Assembly (NCBI GenBank): GCA_963921255.3
Contig: CAWUEW020000001.1
Location: 806,001 to 870,000, forward strand
Direction: 5' to 3'
Length of the DNA stretch: 64,000 bases
Source of the DNA: JANSYL01 sp963921255
Lineage (GTDB): Bacteria; Pseudomonadota; Alphaproteobacteria; Rhodobacterales; Rhodobacteraceae
Shown here: positions 22,465 to 31,101 of the stretch, in pieces
Position numbering within the stretch: the stretch's first letter is position 1
Layout of the letters: each line of letters starts with the position of its first letter
Made by a program: the position numbers and the translations under genes
The notes under the pieces: model-generated
Seen by the model: only the letters and a program-made list of their open reading frames with translations
Told to the model about the DNA's origin: nothing
Databases searched by the model: none

Positions 22465-23700
22465 TCACTTTGCCGCGCGGGACGCGATCTGCAGCATTAA
22501 TTGAGTCGCGACGGCCATATCCTGAACGGAAATGTATTCCAGCGGCCCGTGCAGGTTCTGCTGTCCGGTGAACAGATTGGGGCACGGAACCCCGAGTTCT
22601 GTCAGACGCGAGCCGTCCGTGCCCCCCCGTACGACGTTTTCGACCGGCTCGGTTCCGATGTCGCGCAACGCGTCCCGCGCGAGGTCGACGGGGGTCATGT
22701 CATCCTCGAGCCAGTAGCGCATGTTCCGATACTGCGGGGTGATCTGGACATCGACCTGCGCCCGCGGCTCGGTGGCGGCAACCGCTTCGGCCACTTGGCG
22801 CACCAAGGCACCCTTCGCCGCCAGCCCGTCGCGCTCGAAATCCCGCAGGATCAGGCGCAGGACCATCTGGTCCGCGGAGCCCTTCATATCGACGGCGTGA
22901 ATGAACCCGTCGCGGTCGGCCGTGGTTTCGGGGGTCATGGTGGCCTGTGGCAACGTTTCCATGATCCGCGACGCCAGATGGATCGCGTTCACCAGTTTGC
23001 CGGTGGCTTCGCCCGGATGGATCGATACCCCGGTCACTGTGATCACGGCAAAATCGGCCGAGAAGGTCTCATAGACGATTTCACCCAGATCTCCGCCGTC
23101 GAAGGTGTAGGCAAAGTCGACCCCCAAATCGGCAGGCAGATCCGCGTGGACCCCGCGTCCGATCTCTTCATCCGGCGTAAAGGCGATGCGGATCGTCGGG
23201 CGGGGCAGGTCGGGGTTCTCGATCAGGTGCCGGGCGGCGGTCATGATGACGGCGATGCCCGACTTGTCGTCGGCCCCGAGCAGCGTCGTGCCCGACGCAG
23301 TGATCAGATCATGCCCCTGCTTGTCGGCCAGATAGGGGAAATCCTCGGGGGACAGGGTTAGATCGGGATTGTCGGGGAAGGTGATCTCCCCACCATTGTA
23401 GCCGCGGATCACGCGGGGTTTGACGCCGGTTGCGTTGAACTGCGGCGCGGTGTCGACATGCGCGAGAAACCCGATGGCGGGGCCCGGTGCGTTCCCCGGA
23501 ATGGTGGCCAGCACGGTGCCATAGTCGGTTTTGGTGACATCGGCCGCGCCGATCTCGGTCAGCTCCTGCACCATGAGGTCCAACATGTCATGTTGGATGG
23601 CGGTCGACGGCGTGCTGGCGCTGTCCATGTCCGATTGGCTGTCGATGGCCGCATAGCGCACCAACCGCTGTTCCAGTTCCGCATCGAATGTATCGGCCAT
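22465..23700 (-). CDS. pepT: Peptidase T (tripeptide aminopeptidase)
   Basis: A protein of 411 residues starting at ATG 23700. It is an M20 zinc peptidase that removes the N-terminal residue of tripeptides in the cytoplasm. Features: FLAHVDTAPQFNATGVKP (first metal His/Asp), GADDKSGIAVIM (bridging Asp), PDEEIGRG (catalytic Glu pair), FDGGDLGEIVYETFS and VRGGTDGSRLTELGVPCPNLFTG with the final HGPLEY His. The length is near the ~408 of E. coli PepT. It is read in the same direction as the suc operon, but the 182-bp operator region separates them, and it lies after the mdh terminator. Confidence 0.93.
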   Translation of the reverse strand: MADTFDAELEQRLVRYAAIDSQSDMDSASTPSTAIQHDMLDLMVQELTEIGAADVTKTDYGTVLATIPGNAPGPAIGFLAHVDTAPQFNATGVKPRVIRGYNGGEITFPDNPDLTLSPEDFPYLADKQGHDLITASGTTLLGADDKSGIAVIMTAARHLIENPDLPRPTIRIAFTPDEEIGRGVHADLPADLGVDFAYTFDGGDLGEIVYETFSADFAVITVTGVSIHPGEATGKLVNAIHLASRIMETLPQATMTPETTADRDGFIHAVDMKGSADQMVLRLILRDFERDGLAAKGALVRQVAEAVAATEPRAQVDVQITPQYRNMRYWLEDDMTPVDLARDALRDIGTEPVENVVRGGTDGSRLTELGVPCPNLFTGQQNLHGPLEYISVQDMAVATQLMLQIASRAAK

Positions 23701-23765
23701 GACACCACCCCCTGTTTTGGAGCGATCAGATGTCCGGCCCCGGGAAGGAGTCAAGCGCGGCCCAC

Positions 23766-23793
23766 AAAAAACGCGCGCCCAATGGGGCGCGCG
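23766..23793 (-). terminator. Rho-independent terminator of mdh
   Basis: The minus strand has CGCGCGCCC pairing with GGGCGCGCG (9 bp, AATG-type loop), followed by six T residues, 25 bp after the mdh stop at 23818. Confidence 0.92.
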
Positions 23794-23817
23794 CTGGTGT
23801 TTCGGATGGCAGGTGCC

Positions 23818-24780
23818 TCAGCTCAGGCTGTCGTCGATCGCTTTACAGGCTTCGACAAGGCCTTTCACGGCGTTGACCGAGTTGTCGAACATCGACTGTT
23901 CGTCCTTGGTCAGCTTGATCTCGACAATCTTCTCGATCCCGCCGGCGCCGATCACAGTCGGGACGCCAACATACATGCCCTTCAGGCCAAACTGGCCGTC
24001 GCAGTAGGCGGCACAGGGCAGAACGCGCTTCTGATCTTTCAGGTAAGCTTCGGCCATTTCGATGGCGCTGGTGGCCGGTGCGTAGAAGGCCGATCCGGTC
24101 TTCAGCAGGCCCACGATCTCGGCGCCGCCGTCGCGGGTGCGTTGAACGATGGCATCCAGCTTGTCCTGCGTGGTCCAGCCCATATCGACCAGATCGGGCA
24201 GCGGGATACCGGCAACGGTCGAGTAGCGCACCGACGGCACCATGGTGTCGCCGTGGCCGCCCAGAACGAAGGCGGTGACGTCTTTCATCGACACGTCAAA
24301 CTCTTCCGCAAGGAAGTGGCGGAAGCGGGCGCTGTCCAGAACACCGGCCATGCCGCAAACCTTCTCGGCCGGGAGGCCCGAGAACTGCTGCAGAGCCCAA
24401 ACCATCGCGTCCAGCGGATTGGTGATGCAGATCACAAAGGCGTTCGGGGCGTTGTCGCGGATGCCTTCGCCAACGGCCTTCATTACTTTGAGGTTGATGC
24501 CCAGAAGGTCATCGCGGCTCATGCCGGGCTTGCGCGGCACACCGGCGGTCACGATGCACACATCGGCGCCTGCGATGTCGGCATAGTCGTTGGTGCCTTT
24601 GAGCTTGGCATCGAATTTCTCGGACGGGCCGCTTTCGGCGATGTCCAGCGCTTTGCCCTGAGGCGTGCCTTCGGCAATGTCGAACAGGACGACGTCGCCC
24701 AGTTCTTTCAGCGCGGCGAGATGGGCAAGCGTGCCCCCGATCTGTCCCGCGCCGATCAGCGCGATCTTGGGTCTGGCCAT
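23818..24780 (-). CDS. mdh: Malate dehydrogenase (NAD)
   Basis: A protein of 320 residues from ATG 24780; the in-frame extension to 24942 is not protein-like. It belongs to the LDH-like MDH group of alphaproteobacteria. The NAD-binding motif ALIGAGQIGG is followed by VVLFDIAEGTPQGKALD. The substrate arginines are in VPRKPGMSRDD, and the catalytic His is in LGGHGDTMVP. It catalyses malate to oxaloacetate. The gene has its own terminator and is the first of the minus-strand TCA block; I saw no GTGATCAC site in its upstream region. Confidence 0.97.
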   Translation of the reverse strand: MARPKIALIGAGQIGGTLAHLAALKELGDVVLFDIAEGTPQGKALDIAESGPSEKFDAKLKGTNDYADIAGADVCIVTAGVPRKPGMSRDDLLGINLKVMKAVGEGIRDNAPNAFVICITNPLDAMVWALQQFSGLPAEKVCGMAGVLDSARFRHFLAEEFDVSMKDVTAFVLGGHGDTMVPSVRYSTVAGIPLPDLVDMGWTTQDKLDAIVQRTRDGGAEIVGLLKTGSAFYAPATSAIEMAEAYLKDQKRVLPCAAYCDGQFGLKGMYVGVPTVIGAGGIEKIVEIKLTKDEQSMFDNSVNAVKGLVEACKAIDDSLS

Positions 24781-24901
24781 GGTTTTTGGTCCTCGGTCCC
24801 TCGTTGATGTTGGCGGGAGGGGTAGCCACCCTTGGCGCGGTTTGTCCAGCGCCGCAGGCGCGGCGGATGGACCCAACCTAAAGCTGAGCGCCCCGCGCAC
24901 G

Positions 24902-25210
24902 TCACAGCCGGGGCCCGCGCGGAGCGGCGGATATGCTTTCAAAATAATGCCCTGCGGCCATCAAGCAGCTGATGCCCTCGGCGTTGGTGACGATGATCGT
25001 CCAGGTTCCGGTTTGCTCGGACGCGAAAAGCTCGACCACCCGATTGGGCGGCACAAGCCCCATCGAGCGGGGCGATTCCCCATACTGACCGGTCAGCGTT
25101 TCCAGCACCTCCCCCCGGGCCGCGCAGATCGGACCGGCCGGTTGGGCTGACACCATCTGCGGGATGAGCCATGCGAGGATAAGCAGGGCGAGAACTGAGA
25201 TACTGTGCAT
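24902..25210 (-). CDS. Small secreted hypothetical protein
   Basis: A protein of 102 residues with a clear signal peptide (MHSISVLALLILAWLIPQMVSAQ, cleavage near residue 23). The mature ~80 residues have two Cys (GPICAARGEV and ISCLMAAGHYF) that could form a disulfide, and strands typical of a small periplasmic beta protein (WTIIVTNAEG). I do not recognise a named family. The gene is divergent from mcl2, sharing a 285-bp region, and could be cotranscribed with mdh (122 bp apart). Confidence 0.6.
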   Translation of the reverse strand: MHSISVLALLILAWLIPQMVSAQPAGPICAARGEVLETLTGQYGESPRSMGLVPPNRVVELFASEQTGTWTIIVTNAEGISCLMAAGHYFESISAAPRGPRL

Positions 25211-25494
25211 GGGCCGGTCACCTTTCTGATGGGGCAGGGCGGCAGACCGGGGACGCGCAGAGCGTCCGGGGACAGGCCGGAGCCACCTCTGCGTCGGCGC
25301 AGCCCGATGGCTGCACCCGTGATCCTGCGACCATACCGGAGATGCCTTAACCTTTGCTGAATCCCGGCAGCAGCGCCGCGCGGTGCGCCCGCCCGTTCGA
25401 ATTGCTGCACTGCGGCGATGCGCGTCTTGTGTTTGCGATCGGAGTGTGGTCGATCGGTCCCGCCCGTGACATTCGCAACACCTGGAGACGCGCC

Positions 25495-26361
25495 ATGGAC
25501 CCTCGGACCCGCCCCTATCGTTCCGTTCTGTACATCCCTGGATCGAAAGAACGGGCTTTGGAAAAGGCCAAGACCTTGCCGGTGGATGCGATCATCTTCG
25601 ATCTCGAAGACGCGGTGGCCCCGGACGAAAAGGAAAACGCGCGGGATTTGCTGGCCGAGACCTTGGCCGCGGGCGGATACGGGGCCCGGGCCCAGATCGT
25701 CCGGGTCAACGGGTCGGACACGCCCTGGGGGACGGATGACCTGGCCCGCTTTGCCGAGATCGGTCCGGATGCGATCCTGCTGCCCAAAGTGAACGGACCC
25801 GAGGATGTGGCCGCGGTTGCTGCCGTGCTTGATGCCGCGCCCGCCGCGGCCAACACGACGATCTGGGCCATGATGGAAACCCCCGAAGGCATTCTGAACG
25901 CCGCCAGCATCGCCAAGGCGCCCCGGATGGCGGGCTTCGTGATGGGCACGAACGACCTGGCCAAGGATCTGGGCAGCCGCACCCGCGCGGCCATGACCAC
26001 GGCCTTGCAGCACTGTCTTCTGGCTGCGCGCGCCGCGGGCATCGTCTGTGTCGACGGGGTCTACAATGCCTTCAAAGACGAAGAGGGCCTGTCGGCGGAA
26101 TGCACCGAGGGGCGGGATTTTGGCTTTGACGGGAAAACCCTGATCCATCCCGCTCAAATTGCCGTCACAAATGCCGCGTTCGCGCCGTCGGAGGCTGAGA
26201 TCGACCTCGCCCGCCGCCAGATCGCCGCCTTTGAGGCGGCCGAAGCGCAGGGCCTTGGGGTTGCCGTTGTCGACGGCAAGATAGTGGAAAACTTGCACGT
26301 TGAAACCGCCCGCGCGACACTGGCCAAAGCAGAGGCAATTTCGGCACTGGAGGCCGCGTAA
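25495..26361 (+). CDS. mcl2: (3S)-malyl-CoA thioesterase (Mcl2), CitE-like
   Basis: A protein of 288 residues from ATG 25495 (TGGAGA 6 bp upstream; the longer frame from 25354 is not protein-like). It belongs to the HpcH/HpaI-CitE superfamily. It has PYRSVLYIPGSKERALEKAKTLPVDAIIFDLEDAV (phosphate-contacting Arg and the metal Glu-Asp), VRVNGSDTPWGTDD, a WAMMETPEGILNA active-site Glu and FGFDGKTLIHPAQI. The length fits Mcl2 of Rhodobacter (~287), shorter than the lyase Mcl1 (~318). Mcl2 hydrolyses (3S)-malyl-CoA to malate at the end of the ethylmalonyl-CoA pathway. Its neighbourhood with mch, mdh and sdh supports this. The lyase alternative is less likely. Confidence 0.85.
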   Translation: MDPRTRPYRSVLYIPGSKERALEKAKTLPVDAIIFDLEDAVAPDEKENARDLLAETLAAGGYGARAQIVRVNGSDTPWGTDDLARFAEIGPDAILLPKVNGPEDVAAVAAVLDAAPAAANTTIWAMMETPEGILNAASIAKAPRMAGFVMGTNDLAKDLGSRTRAAMTTALQHCLLAARAAGIVCVDGVYNAFKDEEGLSAECTEGRDFGFDGKTLIHPAQIAVTNAAFAPSEAEIDLARRQIAAFEAAEAQGLGVAVVDGKIVENLHVETARATLAKAEAISALEAA

Positions 26362-26916
26362 ATGGGATATGTCGTACTGATCCTGGGGGTCGCCCTGTTC
26401 GCAGGGGCACATTGGTTTAAGCGTTTGATGCCCGAACGCCGGGCCGCCATGGGCGAACCGGGCAAAGGCGCGGTCGCGGTCGCGCTGGTGGTGGCGATCG
26501 TCCTGATGTGGTGGGGCTATCGCTCGGCGCCGTTTGTTTCGCTGTGGTTCCCGCCGCTTTTCATGACCCATATCGCGAACTTGCTGGTTCTCATCGCGTT
26601 CTGGTTCTTTGCGCTGAGCGCGATCCCCGGCACGATGTCCACGCGCATCCGCCACAAGCAACTGACAGCCGTCAAAACCTGGGCCATCGCGCATTTGCTG
26701 GTGAATGGTGACCTGGCCTCGTTGTTCCTGTTTGGGGGGTTGCTGGCCTGGGCCGTCGTCTCGGTCATTCTGATCAACAAGGCGGAACCGACCTGGGACC
26801 GCCCGGCCAATGCCTCGGTGCGCAATGACGTTGTCGCCTTTGTGGTGGGCGCGGTTCTTTATGGTGTGGTGGCCTGGGTCCATATGTGGCTCGGGGTGTA
26901 CCCGTTCCCGGCATGA
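26362..26916 (+). CDS. NnrU-family membrane protein
   Basis: A protein of 184 residues whose ATG directly follows the mcl2 stop. Six hydrophobic helices are visible. The NnrU signature appears as LFAGAHWFKRLMPERRAAMGE, an H-I-A-N motif (FMTHIANLLVLIAFWFF), RIRHKQLTAVKTWAIAHLLVNGDLASLFLFGGLLAWAV and YGVVAWVHMWL. NnrU relatives occur near denitrification and tetrapyrrole or respiratory genes. Here it is fused transcriptionally to an ethylmalonyl-CoA gene pair, so its role is open. Its stop overlaps the next start (ATGA at 26913). Confidence 0.88.
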   Translation: MGYVVLILGVALFAGAHWFKRLMPERRAAMGEPGKGAVAVALVVAIVLMWWGYRSAPFVSLWFPPLFMTHIANLLVLIAFWFFALSAIPGTMSTRIRHKQLTAVKTWAIAHLLVNGDLASLFLFGGLLAWAVVSVILINKAEPTWDRPANASVRNDVVAFVVGAVLYGVVAWVHMWLGVYPFPA

Positions 26917-27119
26917 CAACGCTCTATCGCCTCCTGACCGAAGATGACACCTCGGCCTTCTGCCACAAGGTGACCGAAGCCCTGTCGAAGGGTTGGGTTC
27001 TGCACGGGTCGCCAACCTATGCGTTTGACGCCAAACGCGGCGTCATGCGCTGCGGGCAAGCCGTGACCAAAGAAATCGTCGGGCCCTATACGCCCGACAT
27101 GAAACTGGGGGCGCAGTGA
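26913..27119 (+). CDS. DUF1737 domain-containing small protein
   Basis: A protein of 68 residues. The start ATG overlaps the NnrU stop. It matches DUF1737: TTLYRLLTEDDTSAFCHKVTEALSKGWVLHGSPTYAFD, a helix and a WxLhG strand turn, then a tail that may not be structured. DUF1737 domains are short and of unknown role. It lies 1 bp before the GTG start of mch, so it belongs to the same operon and is translated with it. Confidence 0.85.
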   Translation: MTTLYRLLTEDDTSAFCHKVTEALSKGWVLHGSPTYAFDAKRGVMRCGQAVTKEIVGPYTPDMKLGAQ

Positions 27120-27120
27120 C

Positions 27121-28155
27121 GTGACCAAGACCAACGCCGGCAATTTCTTCGAGGATTACAGCCTTGGCCAGGTGATCGACCACGCGGTGCCGCGCACGGT
27201 CTCGGGGGGGGAGCGCGCCCTGTATCACGCGCTCTATCCGGCGCGGCATGCGCTGTATTCGTCAGATCAGTTCGCGCGGGCCTGTGGTCTGCATGCTTCG
27301 CCCATGGATGACCTGATCACCTTTCACACTGTGTTCGGGAAAACGGTGCCGGACGTATCGCTGAACGCCGTGGCCAATCTTGGCTACGCCGAGGGGCGGT
27401 TCCATCAACCGGTCTGGCCGGGTGATACGCTGCGGTCACGGTCCGAGGTGATCGGGCTCAAGCAAAACTCCAACGGGACGTCCGGCGTCGTGTATGTTCG
27501 GACGGAAGGGGTGAACCAGCATGGCTCGGTCGTGCTGGATTACGTGCGCTGGGTGATGGTGCGCAAACGCGATCCGGAGGCCCCTGCGCCCGAAACCGTA
27601 ATCCCGGAGCTGGCCAAGGTCGTCGACCCCGGCAGTCTGATCCTGCCCGAGGGGTTGGAGTTCGCAAATTACGACTTCACGCTGGCGGGCGAGCCGCATC
27701 GCTGGGGCGACTACGCGATCGGAGAGGTCATTGACCATGTCGACGGGGTGACCGTCGAGGAGGCCGAACATATGCTGGCCACCCGCCTGTGGCAAAACAC
27801 GGCAAAGGTGCATTTCGATGCCACCAACCGGCCCGATGGCAAGCGCCTGATCTATGGCGGGCATGTCATTTCATTGGCCCGGGCGCTCAGCTTCAATGGC
27901 TTGGCCAATGCGCAAATGATCGTGGGAATCAATGCCGGCGCCCATGCGAATCCGTGTTTCTCGGGCACGACCGTGCGGGCGTGGTCGGAAGTTCTGGACA
28001 AGGCCGAACTGCCAGCCGAAGGCGTTGGGGCCTTGCGCCTGCGCCTGGTCGCGATGAGCCACGGCGGGACCGTCGGTGCGCTGAAGGGCGACGATGGAAA
28101 GTACCTGCCCGAGGTTCTGCTGGACCTCGACTATTGGGTGCTCTGCCCGCTGTGA
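27121..28155 (+). CDS. mch: Mesaconyl-CoA hydratase (beta-methylmalyl-CoA dehydratase), MaoC-type
   Basis: A protein of 344 residues from GTG 27121 (2 bp from the upstream stop). It is a double hot-dog MaoC protein. The N-terminal half has NFFEDYSLGQVIDHAVPRTVSGGERALYHALY and FHTVFGKTVPDVSLNAVANLGYAEGRF. The C-terminal half has IGEVIDHVDGVTVEEAEHMLATRLWQNTAKVHFDATNRPDGKRLIYGGHVISLARALS, containing the hydratase Asp/His. Mch hydrates mesaconyl-CoA to beta-methylmalyl-CoA in the ethylmalonyl-CoA pathway. The length equals the ~343 of Rhodobacter Mch, and the order mcl2-NnrU-DUF1737-mch-sdh matches what I recall from R. sphaeroides. Confidence 0.9.
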   Translation: MTKTNAGNFFEDYSLGQVIDHAVPRTVSGGERALYHALYPARHALYSSDQFARACGLHASPMDDLITFHTVFGKTVPDVSLNAVANLGYAEGRFHQPVWPGDTLRSRSEVIGLKQNSNGTSGVVYVRTEGVNQHGSVVLDYVRWVMVRKRDPEAPAPETVIPELAKVVDPGSLILPEGLEFANYDFTLAGEPHRWGDYAIGEVIDHVDGVTVEEAEHMLATRLWQNTAKVHFDATNRPDGKRLIYGGHVISLARALSFNGLANAQMIVGINAGAHANPCFSGTTVRAWSEVLDKAELPAEGVGALRLRLVAMSHGGTVGALKGDDGKYLPEVLLDLDYWVLCPL

Positions 28156-28184
28156 ACCTGTGCCAGCGAGCCGGACGTGAAAAA

Positions 28185-28215
28185 CGTGATCACAGTTTGA
28201 AAACACGTGATCACG
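28185..28215 (+). promoter_or_regulatory. Tandem GTGATCAC operators before sdhC, 21 bp apart
   Basis: GTGATCAC cores at 28186-28193 (AAAACGTGATCACAGTTT) and 28207-28214 (ACACGTGATCACGAAAC) have centres exactly 21 bp apart, as before sucC. They lie in the 190-bp gap between mch and sdhC, about 130-160 bp before the sdhC start. A-rich flanks surround both cores. They are the strongest evidence that the palindrome is a functional operator. Confidence 0.65.
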
Positions 28216-28345
28216 AAACCGGCCTCTGCGGCGTTAAGACCCAACAGAGACTCCAGATTCCCGCCGCGCGCCCCGTGACAGGCGTGTAAAACTCGCTATG
28301 CATTGGGCGGACAACCGCCACACACTCAACCGGAGGGTGCAAGCC

Positions 28346-28732
28346 ATGGCCGATGTGAACCGGGGAAATCGCCCCCTGTCGCCGCATCTCGAAATCTATC
28401 GCCCGCAGCTGAATTCGATCACATCGATCCTTGTTCGGATTTCGGGCAACGCCCTTTTGGTCGGCGCGATCCTTTTCGTCTGGTGGCTGATCGCCGCGGC
28501 AGCGGGCCCCGAGTATTTCGCCGTGGTCGACGGCTATCTGACCTCGATCCTGGGGGATCTGGTCATGCTCGGGTCACTGATGGCGCTTTGGTACCATACG
28601 CTGGGTGGCGTGCGGCACTTGATCTGGGACACCGGCCGCGGGTTGGACGTTGAAACGTCGGACAAGATGGGGTGGGGCATGATCATCGGCACCTTCGCGC
28701 TGACATTCCTGACCGTCATCGGCATCATGTGA
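28346..28732 (+). CDS. sdhC: Succinate dehydrogenase cytochrome b556 subunit
   Basis: A protein of 128 residues from ATG 28346, with CGGAGG 10 bp upstream. It is the large membrane anchor of complex II. It has the N-terminal RPLSPHLEIYRPQLNSITSILVRISG motif, three transmembrane helices, and the heme-ligand/quinone region WYHTLGGVRHLIWDTG. First gene of sdhCDA; the operator pair lies upstream. Confidence 0.95.
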   Translation: MADVNRGNRPLSPHLEIYRPQLNSITSILVRISGNALLVGAILFVWWLIAAAAGPEYFAVVDGYLTSILGDLVMLGSLMALWYHTLGGVRHLIWDTGRGLDVETSDKMGWGMIIGTFALTFLTVIGIM

Positions 28733-28743
28733 GGGACGCAACA

Positions 28744-29115
28744 ATGGCTTTTCTAACTGATCGCAAACGTGTGGACGGCCTGGGCTCGGCCAAATCGGGG
28801 ACCGAACACTTCTGGTCGATGACCGTGACATCGGTCGCCCTTTTGATCCTGACCCCTCTGTTTCTGTTCGTGGTCGCCCCGCTGTTGGGCGAACCCTACG
28901 AGGCCGTGGTGGCGCGCCTGTCGCAGCCGATCCCGGCCCTGATCACGGCCGCCATGCTGGTGGTCGGCTTTCACCACTTCAAACTGGGTGTCACGACCCT
29001 GATCGAGGACTATGTCCGCGGGCTGAACCGCAAGATTCTGATTATCGTGATGACCATCGTCAGCTACGGGCTGGCCGCCGCGGGACTGGTCGCTCTGGCC
29101 CAGATCGCGCTTTAA
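28744..29115 (+). CDS. sdhD: Succinate dehydrogenase hydrophobic membrane anchor subunit
   Basis: A protein of 123 residues from ATG 28744, 11 bp after sdhC. Three transmembrane helices are visible. The segment VVGFHHFKLGVTTLIEDYVR holds the heme/quinone-binding His and the DY motif of the SdhD family. With SdhC it anchors the SdhAB head and delivers electrons to ubiquinone. Confidence 0.93.
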   Translation: MAFLTDRKRVDGLGSAKSGTEHFWSMTVTSVALLILTPLFLFVVAPLLGEPYEAVVARLSQPIPALITAAMLVVGFHHFKLGVTTLIEDYVRGLNRKILIIVMTIVSYGLAAAGLVALAQIAL

Positions 29116-29130
29116 GGGACCTTATCTGAC

Positions 29131-30954
29131 ATGAAAGATACCGTTTCGACTGCATCGTACGATTTGATCCACCACACCTACGACGTTGTGGTTGTGGGGG
29201 CGGGGGGCTCGGGCCTGCGCGCCACGCTTGGGATGGCGGAACAGGGGCTGAAAACGGCCTGTGTGACCAAGGTGTTCCCGACGCGCTCGCACACTGTTGC
29301 GGCGCAGGGTGGCATCGCGGCGTCGCTGGGCAACATGGGCCCCGACCATTGGCACTGGCACATGTACGACACCGTGAAAGGGTCGGACTGGTTGGGGGAT
29401 ACGGATGCGATGGAGTATCTGGCCCGTGAAGCGCCCAAGGCGGTTTACGAGTTGGAGCACTACGGCGTTCCGTTCTCGCGCACCGAAAAAGGGACGATTT
29501 ATCAGCGCCCGTTCGGCGGCCACACGACCGAATTCGGCGAAGGCCCCCCGGTGCAGCGCACCTGTGCCGCGGCCGACCGCACTGGCCACGCGATCCTGCA
29601 CACGCTGTATGGTCAGTCGCTGAAGAACAATGCCGAGTTCTACATCGAGTATTTCGCCACCGACCTTCTGATGAACGACGCAGGCGAATGCGTTGGTGTC
29701 GTGGCGTGGAAACTGGATGACGGCACGATGCACGTCTTCCACGCCAAGATGGTGGTTCTGGCCACCGGCGGATACGGCCGCGCGTATTTCTCGGCCACGT
29801 CGGCCCATACCTGCACGGGTGACGGCGGCGGCATGGTCGCCCGCCAGGGTCTGCCGCTTCAGGATATGGAGTTCGTGCAGTTCCACCCCACGGGGATCTA
29901 CGGCGCAGGCTGCTTGATCACCGAAGGCGCGCGCGGCGAAGGCGGCTACCTGACGAACTCGGAAGGCGAGCGCTTCATGGAACGCTACGCCCCGACCTAC
30001 AAAGACCTCGCGTCGCGCGACGTGGTCAGCCGATGCATGACCATGGAAATCCGCGAAGGCCGTGGCGTGGGCAAGGATGGCGACCATATCCACCTGCACC
30101 TCAACCACCTGCCGCCCGAGACACTGGCCGAGCGTTTGCCCGGTATCTCGGAAAGCGCGCGCATCTTTGCCGGCGTCGACGTCACCAAGGAACCGATCCC
30201 GGTGTTGCCGACCGTCCATTACAACATGGGCGGGGTGCCGACGAACTATTGGGGCGAGGTGCTGAACCCGACCGCAGACGATCCCGATCGAATCGTGCCG
30301 GGCCTGATGGCCGTGGGCGAGGCCGGGTGTGCCAGCGTGCATGGCGCAAACCGTCTTGGGTCGAACAGCCTGATCGACCTCGTGGTGTTCGGCCGTGCCG
30401 CGGCGATCAAGGCGGGTGAAGTTGTCGATCCCGACACCGCCGTGCCGGAGGCGTCGAAAGCTTCGCTCGACATGGCGATCAGCCGTTTCGATGACATTCG
30501 CCACGCCAACGGTTCGGTCGCGACCGCCGAGTTGCGCCTTGAGATGCAGAAGACGATGCAGGCCGACGCCGCCGTGTTCCGCACCGACAAGACACTGGCC
30601 GAAGGCGCCGAGAAAATGGAAGGCGTTGCCGCCAAGCTCCATGATCTCCACGTCACCGACAAGTCGATGGTGTGGAACAGCGATCTGATGGAAACGCTGG
30701 AACTGACCAACCTGATGCCCAACGCATTGGCGACCATCGTTGGGGCGGCAGCCCGCAAGGAAAGCCGTGGCGCACATGCGCTTGAGGATTACCCGGACCG
30801 CGACGACGAAAACTGGCGCAAGCACACGCTGGCCACGGTTGATGGCACCAAGACGGAGCTGTCTTACCGCCCTGTGCACCTCAACCCGCTGATGGGGCAC
30901 AACGAAGGCGGCATCGATCTCGACAAGATCAAGCCCAAAGCCCGCGTCTACTGA
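29131..30954 (+). CDS. sdhA: Succinate dehydrogenase flavoprotein subunit
   Basis: A protein of 607 residues. It oxidises succinate to fumarate. The FAD-binding motif is VVVVGAGGSGLRA. The covalent FAD His is in SHTVAAQGG (H54), following TKVFPTRS. HMYDTVKGSDWLGDTDA, FGGHTTEFGEG and the catalytic-loop Arg region (DVVSRCMTMEI) are present, as is HYNMGGVPTNY with the late HGANRLGSNSLIDLVVFG. It ends GHNEGGIDLDKIKPKARVY, as is usual. A hairpin terminator follows, and sdhB is separated by a lipoprotein gene. Confidence 0.97.
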   Translation: MKDTVSTASYDLIHHTYDVVVVGAGGSGLRATLGMAEQGLKTACVTKVFPTRSHTVAAQGGIAASLGNMGPDHWHWHMYDTVKGSDWLGDTDAMEYLAREAPKAVYELEHYGVPFSRTEKGTIYQRPFGGHTTEFGEGPPVQRTCAAADRTGHAILHTLYGQSLKNNAEFYIEYFATDLLMNDAGECVGVVAWKLDDGTMHVFHAKMVVLATGGYGRAYFSATSAHTCTGDGGGMVARQGLPLQDMEFVQFHPTGIYGAGCLITEGARGEGGYLTNSEGERFMERYAPTYKDLASRDVVSRCMTMEIREGRGVGKDGDHIHLHLNHLPPETLAERLPGISESARIFAGVDVTKEPIPVLPTVHYNMGGVPTNYWGEVLNPTADDPDRIVPGLMAVGEAGCASVHGANRLGSNSLIDLVVFGRAAAIKAGEVVDPDTAVPEASKASLDMAISRFDDIRHANGSVATAELRLEMQKTMQADAAVFRTDKTLAEGAEKMEGVAAKLHDLHVTDKSMVWNSDLMETLELTNLMPNALATIVGAAARKESRGAHALEDYPDRDDENWRKHTLATVDGTKTELSYRPVHLNPLMGHNEGGIDLDKIKPKARVY

Positions 30955-30971
30955 GCTCGACGCGCAGAGAC

Positions 30972-31015
30972 ATCGGCCGTGCCCTTGGCAAAGGGCGCGG
31001 CCGATTGCCGTTTTG
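30972..31015 (+). terminator. Long hairpin after sdhA
   Basis: ATCGGCCG-T-GCCCTT pairs with AAGGGC-G-CGGCCGAT (15 bp with one G-T), loop GGCA. The T-run after it is weak (TGCCGTTTT). It probably terminates or attenuates sdhCDA and so leaves sdhB to its own promoter. Confidence 0.7.
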
Positions 31016-31101
31016 GGGGAGGTGTCCCGCACATGGCTTGGCTTCGCGTGACCGGTGGCCGATAGTGCCCCTCGTCTGACCCGGTGGAGGTGTGCCTGAC
31101 C

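Noticed and set aside
23039..23046. GTGATCAC within pepT
   Set aside because: Inside coding sequence with no flanking A-runs or 21-bp partner. Similar coding copies occur at 53775-53782 and 60103-60110.
25093..27015. A 640-residue minus-strand open frame
   Set aside because: Covers mcl2 and NnrU in antisense and has no recognisable protein features.
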